Of a stretch of DNA of 33,550 nt, positions 1-7,919 are shown in pieces (positions within the stretch are counted from its first letter, which is position 1; each line of letters opens with the position of its first letter). The position numbers were made by a program, and so were the translations under genes. The notes under the pieces were generated by a model. The model was given only the letters and a program-made list of their open reading frames with translations. It searched no databases and had not been told where the DNA came from. Source of the DNA: an uncultured Alphaproteobacteria bacterium (GTDB taxonomy: Bacteria > Pseudomonadota > Alphaproteobacteria > Geminicoccales > Geminicoccaceae); NCBI GenBank assembly GCA_937926445.1, contig CALBAK010000113.1:1-33550 (forward strand). The letters are read 5' to 3'.

Positions 1-1169
1 CGCGCCTGGAGCACGATGTCGATGAAGCAGAGCTCGTCCGCGAGCGCGATCGCCGGATGGGCGTCGAGCATGCGGGCCAGCAGGCTCGTTCCCGAGCGCG
101 GGGCGCCCACGACGAAGATCGGCGAACAGTCCTCGAAGCGCTCGCGCAGCCCGTGGACCTCGGCGGCGCGGTGCACCGCGGGCCGGGCGAGGGCCGGCCG
201 CGTGCCGGTTTCGGCGAGCTCGATGAAATGCCCCGGGGCGGCGCCGAACAGGCGGATCTTGAGCCGCTCCGCCCAGCCGACGAACCCGGGCGCGACGCGG
301 TCGAGCAAGTCGGCTGCGACGCGCAGCGCGTTCCAATTGACGAGCCACCACCGAACGAGCACCCGCCGGCAGGCCCGTCGCTCCTCCTCCGGCAAAGACT
401 CGCTCGCGACCAGGCGGCAATAGGTGCGCCAGAGCTCGAGCGCCGGGACCGGCCGGCGCGGCGATCCGGCCAGGTGCCAGTCCTGCCGCGCCGTCCCGCT
501 GCGCTGCAGGCGGGTGTAGCGGTTGGCGTGCTCGCGCATCTCGACGAGCGCCGGCTCGAGCTGGATCATCCGGCCGCGCAGGGCGAGCTGGGCCAGGAGC
601 GCCCGGTCGGCGCCGTGGAACGTGCCGTGCAGGAGCGAGCCTTCGAGCGCGGAGCGCCGGATCAGCCCGAAGAAGTCGACGCAGCTGTGCGAGCGCAGGA
701 CCAGGGCGGCGAAGCGCTCCGAGGGCCGCTCGGACGCAGCCGAGGCGAGGGGGGTCCGATAGGTACCCAGGAGCACCCCGTTCGCGTCGATGTAATCCAC
801 CGTGGTGTTGCAGAGGACGACGCCCGGGTCCGCCTCGAGGACGGGCACGGTCGCCGCGAGGAAGCCGGGTCGGAGCCGATCGTCGTGCGCCAGCCACTTG
901 AAGTAGCGCCCGCGGCTCTCGGCGAAGGTCCGGTTGTAGTTGGGAGCGGCGCCCAGATTCCGCTCGTTGCGCAGGACGCGCACCCGCCGATCGGTGGCGG
1001 CCCAGTCGCGGCAGATCTCGGCGGTGCGGTCGGTCGAGGCATTGTCCGAGATCACGAGCTCGAGGTCGCCCATGGTCTGGGCGAGGACCGAGCGGATCGC
1101 TTCCTCGAGAAAGGCCTCGCCGTTGAACACCGGCAGCCCGATGCTGACGAGCGGCCCGGGGGCATCCAT
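1..1169 (-). CDS. Glycosyltransferase family 2 fused to a sulfotransferase-type domain (partial, C terminus beyond window)
   Basis: The reverse strand encodes at least 389 residues with no stop before the window edge. Residues 1-230 look like a GT2 (GT-A fold) enzyme: the N terminus VSIGLPVFNGEAFLEEAI is the usual first strand and helix, SDNASTDRT is the nucleotide-binding segment, and LAHDDRLRPGF holds the metal-binding acidic pair (D96, D97). After a linker, residues about 350-389 read FVVGAPRSGTSLLARMLDAHP, the 5'-phosphosulfate-binding loop (G355-S362) of the PAPS sulfotransferase family. The protein therefore probably adds a sugar and a sulfate to a surface glycan. ATG at 1169 is chosen because the GT2 fold begins at once and a G-rich stretch (AGGGGGG) lies just upstream. 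Neighbouring glycosyltransferases support a polysaccharide role. Acceptor and donor are unknown, and the sulfotransferase domain is only partly visible. Confidence 0.85.
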   Translation of the reverse strand, partial: MDAPGPLVSIGLPVFNGEAFLEEAIRSVLAQTMGDLELVISDNASTDRTAEICRDWAATDRRVRVLRNERNLGAAPNYNRTFAESRGRYFKWLAHDDRLRPGFLAATVPVLEADPGVVLCNTTVDYIDANGVLLGTYRTPLASAASERPSERFAALVLRSHSCVDFFGLIRRSALEGSLLHGTFHGADRALLAQLALRGRMIQLEPALVEMREHANRYTRLQRSGTARQDWHLAGSPRRPVPALELWRTYCRLVASESLPEEERRACRRVLVRWWLVNWNALRVAADLLDRVAPGFVGWAERLKIRLFGAAPGHFIELAETGTRPALARPAVHRAAEVHGLRERFEDCSPIFVVGAPRSGTSLLARMLDAHPAIALADELCFIDIVLQA

Positions 1170-1374
1170 ACCCAGCCGTTTCCCCCCTGGGTCCGAAGAC
1201 CCGCTCCCGGTTTTCAGCGTTCATGATAGCATGGCTCGCCGGATCCGGAGCAATCCCCACGGGGTCGCAGGGGCGGGTCCGCCGCGAGCCGGGTGGTCTC
1301 GAGACCGAAGCGTCGCACGAACACCGCACGACGGACCGTGGCGCTACACTGGCGGTCGTTCGGGATATCGGCCG

Positions 1375-2889
1375 ATGAGCCGAGACGGCGTGCCGCTCGG
1401 GTCGGCGGTGCGGGTGGGGCCGATCCTCGAGGGTTGGCAGGGCCGGGCCGGCGAGGCGCTCCGCGCCCTCGGCGCCGGGCCGGTGGCCTGGCTCGGGGGC
1501 GGGCCAGACGGGTCGGAACCCCGGCTCGCCGAGGCCGACCCCGAGCTCGCCGAACGCTTGGCGCGGCTCGGCGTCGACCTTCTGGTCGATCTCTCCTTCG
1601 CCCCGCCGCGCCTCGACCTCGGCGTGCCGGTCTGGCAGCTCCGCTTCGGGTCCGAGGGGCGGCTCGGGCCGCCCGGGGGGGCGGAGCTGGCGCGTGCCGA
1701 GCGCACCGTGCTCTGCCGGCTGATCGAGCTCGAGAGCGCCGAGCAGGGCCGTGTGCTGGTCGAGGGCCGGCTCAAAACGGTGGGCCATTCGCTCCGGGCC
1801 ACCCGGGAGCGGATCCTCGAGGTAGTGGCTCGCTGGCCGGCGCGGGCGCTCGCCTGGCGCCGAGCCGGGCTCCTGCCGGCCGGGGCGGGGGTCGTCCGTC
1901 GGCTCGCACCGGCGCCCGAACGGAAGCCGTGGCCGCTCCCGGTGCCGGAAGCGCTGGGGGCATTCCGGAAGCTCGCCGCGTGTGCGGTCGAGGAAGATTG
2001 GCGGATCGGGGTGATCGAGGCCCCGGCCGCCGCGCTGCTCGAAGGCGCTCGACCGCCGATCCGCTGGCTGCCGCCGCCACCGCGCGGCTGGCTCGCCGAT
2101 CCCGTCGGCGTCCGCGACGGCGTGGTGCTGGTCGAGGCGTTCGATCCCACCGACCGGCGCGGCTTTCTCGCGCGGACGGGCCTGGAGCCCGGGGCCGCGG
2201 TCGTGCCGGTCGTGCGCGCGCCGCATCATCTCTCCTGGCCGTTCCTGGTCGAGGACGGCGGCGAGATTTTTCTCTTGCCGGAGGCGAGTGCGGCGGGCGC
2301 CATCCGACTCTACCGAGCGGCGCCGTTTCCCGACCGCTTCGACCCCGATGCGGTGCTGGTCGAGGGCTTCGCGGGAGTCGATCCTGTCGTGGTCCGCCAC
2401 GAGGGACACTGGTATCTGTTCGCCACCGACCGGGCGGATCAGGACGAGGCCCGGCTCCACCTCTTCGTCGCGGACGCGCTGCGCGGGCCCTGGCGGCGCC
2501 ACCCGATGAGCCCGGTGGTCGACGATCTGGGCTCGGCGCGGCCGGCGGGGCCGCTCTTCGAGCACGAAGGGCGCCTCTTCCGCCCGGCCCAGGACTGCAC
2601 GCGGACCTATGGCGGGGCGGTCGTGATCAACCGGATCGACGCGCTCACGCCCGAGCTCTTCTTCGAGGTGCCGGTCGCCCGGCTCGATCCCGACCCGACC
2701 GGACCCTGCCCCGACGGGCTGCACAGCCTGGTCGCGGCCGGGCCGCGCACGATCGTCGACGGCAAGCGGGAACGCCGCTCGCTCCGTGCGCTCCGTGCGA
2801 ACCTGCGGGCGTTACTGGCGGAGCGGCGCGCGGCTGCGGGCGCTCCGGCTCAGCCGGCCGGATCAGGGGCGGCGAGGACCGCGCGGTAG
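1375..2889 (+). CDS. Formyltransferase-like / GINT1-like beta-propeller protein of a glycan locus
   Basis: A 504-residue protein. The N-terminal third (about 1-190) has the layout of a degenerate formyltransferase-like alpha/beta domain: LLVDLSFAPPRLDLGVPVWQ, then a LRFGSEGRLGPPGG stretch, then a segment ending in a conserved-looking helix. From about residue 235 to 470 it matches the propeller-like domain found at the N terminus of plant glucosamine inositolphosphorylceramide transferase (GINT1) and in many bacterial glycan loci: LADPVGVRDG, HHLSWPFLVEDGGEIFLLPE (from about 284), DPVVVRHEGHWYLFATD, LFVADALRGPW, and DGLHSL near the end. That fold resembles GH32/GH43 five-bladed propellers, but no activity has been shown that I know of. 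ATG 1375 is taken because the open frame upstream has no recognisable coding character; no strong ribosome site is seen. The last 40 bases overlap the convergent GT4 gene. The family call is by eye; the role in glycan modification is inference. Confidence 0.75.
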   Translation: MSRDGVPLGSAVRVGPILEGWQGRAGEALRALGAGPVAWLGGGPDGSEPRLAEADPELAERLARLGVDLLVDLSFAPPRLDLGVPVWQLRFGSEGRLGPPGGAELARAERTVLCRLIELESAEQGRVLVEGRLKTVGHSLRATRERILEVVARWPARALAWRRAGLLPAGAGVVRRLAPAPERKPWPLPVPEALGAFRKLAACAVEEDWRIGVIEAPAAALLEGARPPIRWLPPPPRGWLADPVGVRDGVVLVEAFDPTDRRGFLARTGLEPGAAVVPVVRAPHHLSWPFLVEDGGEIFLLPEASAAGAIRLYRAAPFPDRFDPDAVLVEGFAGVDPVVVRHEGHWYLFATDRADQDEARLHLFVADALRGPWRRHPMSPVVDDLGSARPAGPLFEHEGRLFRPAQDCTRTYGGAVVINRIDALTPELFFEVPVARLDPDPTGPCPDGLHSLVAAGPRTIVDGKRERRSLRALRANLRALLAERRAAAGAPAQPAGSGAARTAR

Positions 2890-4172
2890 ACCGCCTCGAG
2901 GCGGTCCGTGGCCCGTTCCCAGCCGAGCAGGGCCTCGGCGCGCCGCCGTGCCGCCCGGCCCATCGTCCGGCGCCGCTCGGGGTCGTCGAGGAGGTACTCG
3001 ATCGCCCGGGCGACCGCATCCGCATCGCCGGGCGGCACGGCGATGCCGGCTTCGCCGAGGCCGTCGGGGCCGGTGGCCCCGATCAGATCGGGCAGGGCAC
3101 CACAGCGGCTCGTGACACAGGGCAGGCCCGAAGCCAGGGCCTCGGCGACCGGCAGGCAGAAGGGTTCGTTGCAGACCGAGGGGGCGACCAGGAGGTCGGC
3201 CGCCCGGTAGCGCTCGGCCAGCGCGTCGTGGGGGAGGGGACCGGGGAGCAGGACACGCGGGCGCAGCGCGTTCGGCAGCCGGCCGAGCGCGGTCTCCAGA
3301 TAGCCACGGCCGCCGGCGAGCCCGCGCCGCAGCCGGTCGAGCGGGCCCTGGCCGTAGAAGGCGAGGGCGGTCTCGAGCGCCGGTGTCCGCTCAAGGAGCT
3401 CGAGGAAGGCTCTCGGCATGAGACCCGGCTCGCCGACGAGCTCGAGAACGAGGCCCGGCCGTCGCGGTGCCAGCCTGGCGAATGCCTCGAGCAGCACGTG
3501 AACGCCCTTTTCCGGGGAGATGCGGCCGACGAAGAGCAGCCGGGCACCCCGCTCGGCCGGCCGCTCGTGCCCGGCGGGGGCGAAGGCGGCGAGGTCGACG
3601 CCGTTGCCGATCGGGTGGATCTTGTGCGCCTGGTCCGGGAATCGTGCGGCCAGCCGCTCGGCGAGCCAGTCGCTCACCGTCACGACCGCCGAGGCCGCCG
3701 CCAGGCGGGCGCTCGCGGCTTCCCGCTCGAGGCGCAGCAAGAGCTCGTCGTGGAGGTGGAGGACGAGCGGCCGGCCCGGCACGCCGCGCGCGAGGCCCGG
3801 CAGCAGCTGGGCCAGGGTCATGACGTGGACGAGGTCGGGGCGGAAGGCTTCGAGCGGGCCGGCGAGCCGGCGCGGATAGCCCGCGAAGTAGCGCGGCCGT
3901 GCCATGTGCGGCAGGGATCCGGAAACGAGCCCGTCGGCCGCTTCGAGCAGGCGGTGCAGGCTCGAAAACGGCGGCGGCTCGCGGACGATCCGCACGCCCT
4001 CGGGGGTCTTCTCCTCGATCGGTTCGCCGGGACGGCGCGGGGCCAGGACCAGGACCTCGTGATGCCGGGCGAGGCGGCTCGCGAGCGCCCAGAGCACGAT
4101 GGCGACCGAGCCGCGTCGCCCGGGCCCGGCCGCGATCGGGTCGCGCGGCTGGCTCAGGAAAGTGATCCGCAA
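2850..4172 (-). CDS. Glycosyltransferase family 4 (GT-B fold)
   Basis: A 440-residue retaining GT-B glycosyltransferase that would move a sugar from a nucleotide sugar to a growing glycan or lipid carrier at the cytoplasmic face of the membrane. The N-terminal Rossmann half (1-200) contains VHVMTLAQLLPGL and LHLHDELLL. The C-terminal half has the GT4 signatures GNGVDLAAFAP, FVGRISPEKGVHVLLEAF and the EX7E motif in NEPFCLPVAEALASG. Its ATG lies 19 bases inside the 3' end of the upstream GT4 gene, so the two are probably translated together. Its own 3' end runs 40 bases into the convergent propeller gene. It shares its order of motifs and an unusual insertion after the ELVG strand with its neighbour, suggesting an old tandem duplication. 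Sugar specificity cannot be read from the sequence. Confidence 0.9.
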   Translation of the reverse strand: MRITFLSQPRDPIAAGPGRRGSVAIVLWALASRLARHHEVLVLAPRRPGEPIEEKTPEGVRIVREPPPFSSLHRLLEAADGLVSGSLPHMARPRYFAGYPRRLAGPLEAFRPDLVHVMTLAQLLPGLARGVPGRPLVLHLHDELLLRLEREAASARLAAASAVVTVSDWLAERLAARFPDQAHKIHPIGNGVDLAAFAPAGHERPAERGARLLFVGRISPEKGVHVLLEAFARLAPRRPGLVLELVGEPGLMPRAFLELLERTPALETALAFYGQGPLDRLRRGLAGGRGYLETALGRLPNALRPRVLLPGPLPHDALAERYRAADLLVAPSVCNEPFCLPVAEALASGLPCVTSRCGALPDLIGATGPDGLGEAGIAVPPGDADAVARAIEYLLDDPERRRTMGRAARRRAEALLGWERATDRLEAVYRAVLAAPDPAG

Positions 4173-5491
4173 GCGCGATCTCGAAAGGCCGCGGCGTTCG
4201 GGCAGTGGCGCCGGTAGAGCTCGAGCAGCCGGTCGGCGATCGTCTCCCAGCGGAACCGCTCGAGGACGCGCCGACGGCCGGCCTCGCCCATCGCCCGTCG
4301 CCGGGCCGGATCGGCGAGCAGCGCATCGAGCGCCTCGGTGAGCGCTTCGACCGACCCGCGTTCGACCAGGAGGCCGGTGCGATCGTGCTCGACGGTCTCG
4401 GCAAGCGCACCGGCTCGGCCGGCCACCACCGGCAGGCCCGCCGCCATGGCCTCGACCGGCGGCATGCCGAAGGGCTCCTGCCAGATCGTCGGGAAGGCGA
4501 AGATCGCCGCCTGGGCCATCACCGCGGGCAGCTCGCGGTGGAGCAGCGGGCCGTGCAGATGGACCCGGCCCGGGCGGCGGGCGGCCAGCTCCTCGAGGTG
4601 CCGACGCCAGGCCGCGGGCCGGCCGAACCAGGGCCCGAGCGGGCGGATCAGCGGGTCGCGGTCGAACGGATCGACGAAGGCCTTGGGCGAGAAGTCGGGC
4701 GCACCCACGAGCTCGAGCCGGGCCGTCGGGTGGCGGTCGGCGATCCGGTCGAAAGCCTCGAGGAGGAGATGCACGCCCTTCTCCGGCGCGAGCCGACCCA
4801 CGAAGAGGATCCTCCGGCTCGTCCCGGGGTCGGCCTTCACCTCGAGGAAGCGCGTGTCGACGCCGTTGTGGAGCGTCGCGGTCCGCCGCGCGAGGTCGGG
4901 GAAACGCGCGAGCACGCCGTCGCGGACATGGTCGCTACAGGCGAGCAGGAGGCGCAACCGTTGCAGCCGCGCGGCCGTGCGCTCGGGAGCGAAGTCGGCG
5001 AGCGCGTGGTCGTGCTGGTGGAGGACGAGATCGGCCTCCGGCAGGTGCCGCGCGAGCGGTTCGACGAAGCAGGCGTTGTTGTGCAGGTGGACGATGTCCA
5101 CGCCCATGCGGGCGAGCTCGCGGGCGACGATTCGCACGAAGAAGGGGTAGTAGAGGCCGCTCACGCGCAAGGGCCGATCGGCCGGCCGCAACCGATCGAG
5201 GACGCGCAGGCGGAAGAGCAGATGGTCGCCGAGCTGGTAGAGGCGCCGGACGGCGATCCCGTCGAGGATCGAAGCGGCCGGCTCGCCGCGGCGGCGGCGG
5301 ACGAAGGCCGTGACGGAACAGCCGCGCTCGACCAGCCGGCGGCCGAGCTCGACCAGCACCACGGCGAGCGCATCGGCGATCCCGTCGCCCGACGGGCCGA
5401 GCTGGGCGTGCGGATAGACGAAGGCGACGCGCAGTGGGACCGTCACGGCTGTCCCTGCCGTGTCGACCGCGGGCGAGCCAGCGTCGCTCAC
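4154..5491 (-). CDS. Glycosyltransferase family 4 (GT-B fold), overlapping the TRAP small permease gene
   Basis: A 445-residue GT4 enzyme. Visible signatures are VHLHNNACFVEPLARHLP in the acceptor half, LHNGVDTRFLEV, FVGRLAPEKGVHLLLEAF, and the EX7E motif in QEPFGMPPVEAMAAGLPVV. The GTG start at 5491 overlaps the stop of the TRAP small permease gene as GTGA. A second in-frame GTG at 5446 sits closer to the first beta strand (PLRVAFVYPHAQ), so the true start could be 45 bases further in. The 3' end overlaps the next GT4 by 19 bases. It sits where a TRAP large permease gene would normally follow the small permease, an odd pairing of transport and glycan genes. Donor and acceptor are unknown. 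Confidence 0.88.
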   Translation of the reverse strand: MSDAGSPAVDTAGTAVTVPLRVAFVYPHAQLGPSGDGIADALAVVLVELGRRLVERGCSVTAFVRRRRGEPAASILDGIAVRRLYQLGDHLLFRLRVLDRLRPADRPLRVSGLYYPFFVRIVARELARMGVDIVHLHNNACFVEPLARHLPEADLVLHQHDHALADFAPERTAARLQRLRLLLACSDHVRDGVLARFPDLARRTATLHNGVDTRFLEVKADPGTSRRILFVGRLAPEKGVHLLLEAFDRIADRHPTARLELVGAPDFSPKAFVDPFDRDPLIRPLGPWFGRPAAWRRHLEELAARRPGRVHLHGPLLHRELPAVMAQAAIFAFPTIWQEPFGMPPVEAMAAGLPVVAGRAGALAETVEHDRTGLLVERGSVEALTEALDALLADPARRRAMGEAGRRRVLERFRWETIADRLLELYRRHCPNAAAFRDRACGSLS

Positions 5492-5997
5492 GCCTCGGTG
5501 GCCGGCCCGTCGCCGAGCCGCGGGTCGGCACCGCGCAGGACGCGGACCAGATGATCCGTCACGGCGACGGCGAGCAAGGTGACGCCCAGGGCCATCGCGC
5601 TCTGGGGGATCCAGAGCGGCGTGGCGTCCTGCCCCTGGCTCACGTCGCCGAGCATCCAAGAGAAGCGCACACCACGAATGGCATACCAGGCGAAATACCA
5701 ACAGAGTGCGCTGCCGACCAGGAGAACGAAGAGCTCGACCCGGCGTCGGGCCGGTTCGGCCAGACGCTGGAGGAGGAGCTCCACGCGGATGTGCCCGCCG
5801 CGGCGGAAGGTGTGGGCGAGGGCGAGGAAGGAGGCGGCGGCCATGCAGTAGCCGGCATAATCGGTGCCGCCCGGGAATTTGATCGCGAGGAGCCGGGTCC
5901 CGATCTGCGCTACGATGATCACGAGGATGGCGACCATGAAGACGGCCGCCAGCCAGCCGGCCAGATCGTAGAGCAGGTCGAGTGCCCGGCGGATCAT
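5488..5997 (-). CDS. dctQ: TRAP transporter small permease (DctQ family)
   Basis: A 169-residue inner-membrane protein with four hydrophobic segments, at about residues 10-35, 50-66, 86-108 and 130-152. This is the usual size and layout of DctQ, the small membrane subunit of tripartite ATP-independent periplasmic transporters. Family features include the segment around GGTDYAGYCMAAASFLALAHTFRRGGHIRVELLLQRL, whose last part (RRGGHIRVELL) is typical of the loop between the second and third helices. It lies 69 bases after the binding-protein gene on the same strand and its stop overlaps the GTG of a glycosyltransferase. The large permease (DctM), which usually follows or is fused to DctQ, is absent here. 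Fold assignment is firm; the substrate is unknown. Confidence 0.88.
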   Translation of the reverse strand: MIRRALDLLYDLAGWLAAVFMVAILVIIVAQIGTRLLAIKFPGGTDYAGYCMAAASFLALAHTFRRGGHIRVELLLQRLAEPARRRVELFVLLVGSALCWYFAWYAIRGVRFSWMLGDVSQGQDATPLWIPQSAMALGVTLLAVAVTDHLVRVLRGADPRLGDGPATEA

Positions 5998-6036
5998 CGC
6001 GGGTACGGGTCGTCTCGTCGACCTCGCGAGGCCTCG

Positions 6037-6059
6037 GGGGCGGGTGCCGAGCCCGCCCC
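6037..6059 (-). other. Perfect 8-bp hairpin in the dctP-dctQ gap
   Basis: GGGGCGGG (6037-6044) and CCCGCCCC (6052-6059) pair perfectly around a 7-base loop, between the dctP stop and the dctQ start. There is no T-run, so partial termination or protection of the dctP message end is more likely than full termination. Confidence 0.6.
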
Positions 6060-6066
6060 GCTGGGC

Positions 6067-7044
6067 TCACATCTTGCGGTAGGCCTCGACGATCGCCTTG
6101 CCGTCCTCGCCGGCCTTGGCGAGCCAGTCGTTGGTCATGATCTCGCCGATCTTGGCGAGGTCGGCCTTGAGCTGCGGGCTCGCGGGCTCGATCGTCATGC
6201 CCTTGGCCTCGAGCTGTTCGATGTACCAGCCGGCGAGTTCCTTCGAGCGGGCGGTACCTTCGGCCTCGGCCTTGGCGGCACAGTCGCGCAGCACCTTCTG
6301 TTGTTCGGGCTTCAATCCGTTCCAGACGGCCTTGTTGACGAAGACGGAATTGCGGGGCAGCCAAGCCTGGGTGTCGTACCAGTACTTGAGCTGCTCCCAG
6401 ACCTTGGCGTCGTAGCCCGTGGAGCCCGAGCTGATGAAGCTCTCGACCACGCCCGTCGCGAGCGCCTGGGTGAGCTCGGCCGCCTCGATCTGGACCGGGA
6501 CGGCACCCATGAGCTCGGCCATGCGGGCGGTGGCGGCGTTGTAGGAGCGGAACTTCACCCCTTTCATGTCGGCCGCCGAGTTGAGCGGCTTTTTCGTGTA
6601 GATGCCCTGCGGTGGCCAGGGGACCGTGTAGAGGAGCACGAGGTTCTGCTTGTCGAGCAGGGCCTCGAGCTTGGGCCGGGCGGCCTTGGCGAGCTTCTCC
6701 GAGGCCTCGTAGGAGGAGGCGAGGAACGGCACCGCGTCGTAGCCGAAAAGCGGATTCTCGTTCTCGTGGGCGGAGAGCAGCCGCTCGCCGATCGGCGCCT
6801 GGCCGGTCTGGACCGCACGCTTGATGTCGTTGCCTTTGAAGAGCGAGCCGTTGGCGTGGGTGACGATCTCGATGGCACCCTTGGTGCCGTCTTTGACGCA
6901 GGCTGCGAACTTCTTGGCGTTCTCGGTGTGGAAGTTGGTCTCGGGATAGGCGAGCGGCATGTCCCAACGCTCCGCCGAGGCGGCGCCGGCGGCTGCGATC
7001 CAGGCCGCCGTGGCGAGAGCGAGACGTCGCGTGCTGCGCAGCAT
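6067..7044 (-). CDS. dctP: TRAP transporter substrate-binding protein (DctP family)
   Basis: A 325-residue periplasmic solute receptor. Residues 1-24 form a signal peptide (twin-arginine-free, ending AAGAASA before ERWDMPLAYP). The mature protein has the DctP-family pattern: an initial strand, FHTENAKKFAACV helix, NGSLFKGNDIKRAVQTGQ, NPLFGYDAVPFLASS, and MKGVKFRSYNAA containing the conserved arginine (R166) that in studied DctP proteins forms a salt bridge with a carboxylate ligand. A carboxylate substrate is therefore likely but not identified. ATG 7044 is preceded by GGAGG at good spacing and by a promoter-like pair at 7124-7096. A perfect hairpin follows the stop. It is the first gene of the dctP-dctQ-GT4-GT4 run. 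Confidence 0.92.
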   Translation of the reverse strand: MLRSTRRLALATAAWIAAAGAASAERWDMPLAYPETNFHTENAKKFAACVKDGTKGAIEIVTHANGSLFKGNDIKRAVQTGQAPIGERLLSAHENENPLFGYDAVPFLASSYEASEKLAKAARPKLEALLDKQNLVLLYTVPWPPQGIYTKKPLNSAADMKGVKFRSYNAATARMAELMGAVPVQIEAAELTQALATGVVESFISSGSTGYDAKVWEQLKYWYDTQAWLPRNSVFVNKAVWNGLKPEQQKVLRDCAAKAEAEGTARSKELAGWYIEQLEAKGMTIEPASPQLKADLAKIGEIMTNDWLAKAGEDGKAIVEAYRKM

Positions 7045-7095
7045 GGTGCCTCCGGATCGAACTCCTGACGCCGCGACGAGCGCGGCCCTGGCGCT

Positions 7096-7124
7096 ACCCT
7101 AACGAGCGCGGCGTCCCCCGGCAA
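7096..7124 (-). promoter_or_regulatory. Possible promoter of dctP
   Basis: On the reverse strand TTGCCG (7124-7119) and TAGGGT (7101-7096) are separated by 17 bases, upstream of the dctP ATG at 7044. The -10 is weak. Confidence 0.4.
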
Positions 7125-7144
7125 CGATGCCCGGACGAGCGCGC

Positions 7145-7173
7145 TTGCCCCGCCGCTCCCCGGCTCGTAGCCT
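7145..7173 (+). promoter_or_regulatory. Possible promoter of the alpha/beta hydrolase gene
   Basis: TTGCCC (7145-7150) and TAGCCT (7168-7173) with a 17-base spacer, about 30 bases before ATG 7203 and divergent from the dctP promoter. Confidence 0.38.
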
Positions 7174-7202
7174 CGGGCGGAAGAGGCGCGGGGGCTCCCT
7201 CG

Positions 7203-7904
7203 ATGGCGACGATCCTGGTGGTGCACGGCGCCTGGTCGGGTGGCTGGGCCTGGCGGAAGACGAGCGCCATCTGGCGGGCCGCCGGGCACGAGGTGTGGAC
7301 GCCGACCCTCACCGGCCTCGGTGAGCGCGGTCATCTGGCCAGCTCCGAGATCGACCTCGAGACCCATATCCGAGACATCGTCGCCGTGCTCGATTGCGAG
7401 GACCTCGAGGAGGTCGTGCTGATCGGCCATTCCTATGGCGGCATGGTCGCCACGGGCGTGGCCCAGCGGCGCTCCGAGCGGCTGCGTCGGCTCGTCTATC
7501 TCGATGCGCTCGTCCCCGAGCCGGGCGAGGCCGTGTTCGATCTCGTGCCACCGCAGGCAGCGGCGCGGATGCGGGCGGCGGCCGAGGCGGGGGGCGACGG
7601 GTGGCGGATCCCGCCCGACCCGATGCCACCCGACACGCCGGCCGAAGACGTGCTCTACGCCCGGCCGCGCCGGCTGCCGCAGCCCATCCGCACCTTCGAG
7701 CAGCCCTTGCCCTCGAGCGCGGTGCCGAAGCTGCCGCGGGCCTATGTCGTCTGCACCCGGGTCGGGCCCGACGACACCTTCCGACGCTTCGCCGAACGAG
7801 CCGCGCGCGAGCCAGGCTGGACTCTCGAGACGATCGACGCGAGCCACGGGCCGCACGGAACCTGCCCGGACGTGCTCGCGGGGCTGGTCGAGCGGTTGCT
7901 CTGA
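7203..7904 (+). CDS. Alpha/beta hydrolase (small esterase, plant methylesterase/EstC-like)
   Basis: A 233-residue single-domain alpha/beta hydrolase, probably cytoplasmic as no signal peptide is present. ILVVHGAWSGGWAW provides the oxyanion-hole HG motif, GHSYGG holds the nucleophile Ser77, and the late ASHGPHG segment supplies the likely catalytic His215. Length and the opening motif (VHGAWSGGWAW...LTGLGER) match the family of small esterases, hydroxynitrile lyases and methylesterases, so a short ester is the likely substrate. It is transcribed alone, away from dctP, from a promoter-like pair at 7145-7173, and is followed by a strong hairpin shared with the convergent enolase-like gene. Whether it belongs functionally to the neighbouring kinase/enolase-like genes is unknown. 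Confidence 0.85.
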   Translation: MATILVVHGAWSGGWAWRKTSAIWRAAGHEVWTPTLTGLGERGHLASSEIDLETHIRDIVAVLDCEDLEEVVLIGHSYGGMVATGVAQRRSERLRRLVYLDALVPEPGEAVFDLVPPQAAARMRAAAEAGGDGWRIPPDPMPPDTPAEDVLYARPRRLPQPIRTFEQPLPSSAVPKLPRAYVVCTRVGPDDTFRRFAERAAREPGWTLETIDASHGPHGTCPDVLAGLVERLL

Positions 7905-7919
7905 GCCGCGGCCCGAAGG

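Noticed and set aside
57-1226. 389-codon forward frame opposite the GT2-sulfotransferase gene
   Set aside because: No recognisable motif; the reverse frame carries clear GT2 and sulfotransferase signatures over the same bases.
1170-1374. AT-richer patch TTCATGATAGCATGG in the divergent gap before the propeller gene
   Set aside because: TATCAT on the reverse strand could be a -10, but the nearest TTG hexamer is 19 bases away; too weak to call a promoter.
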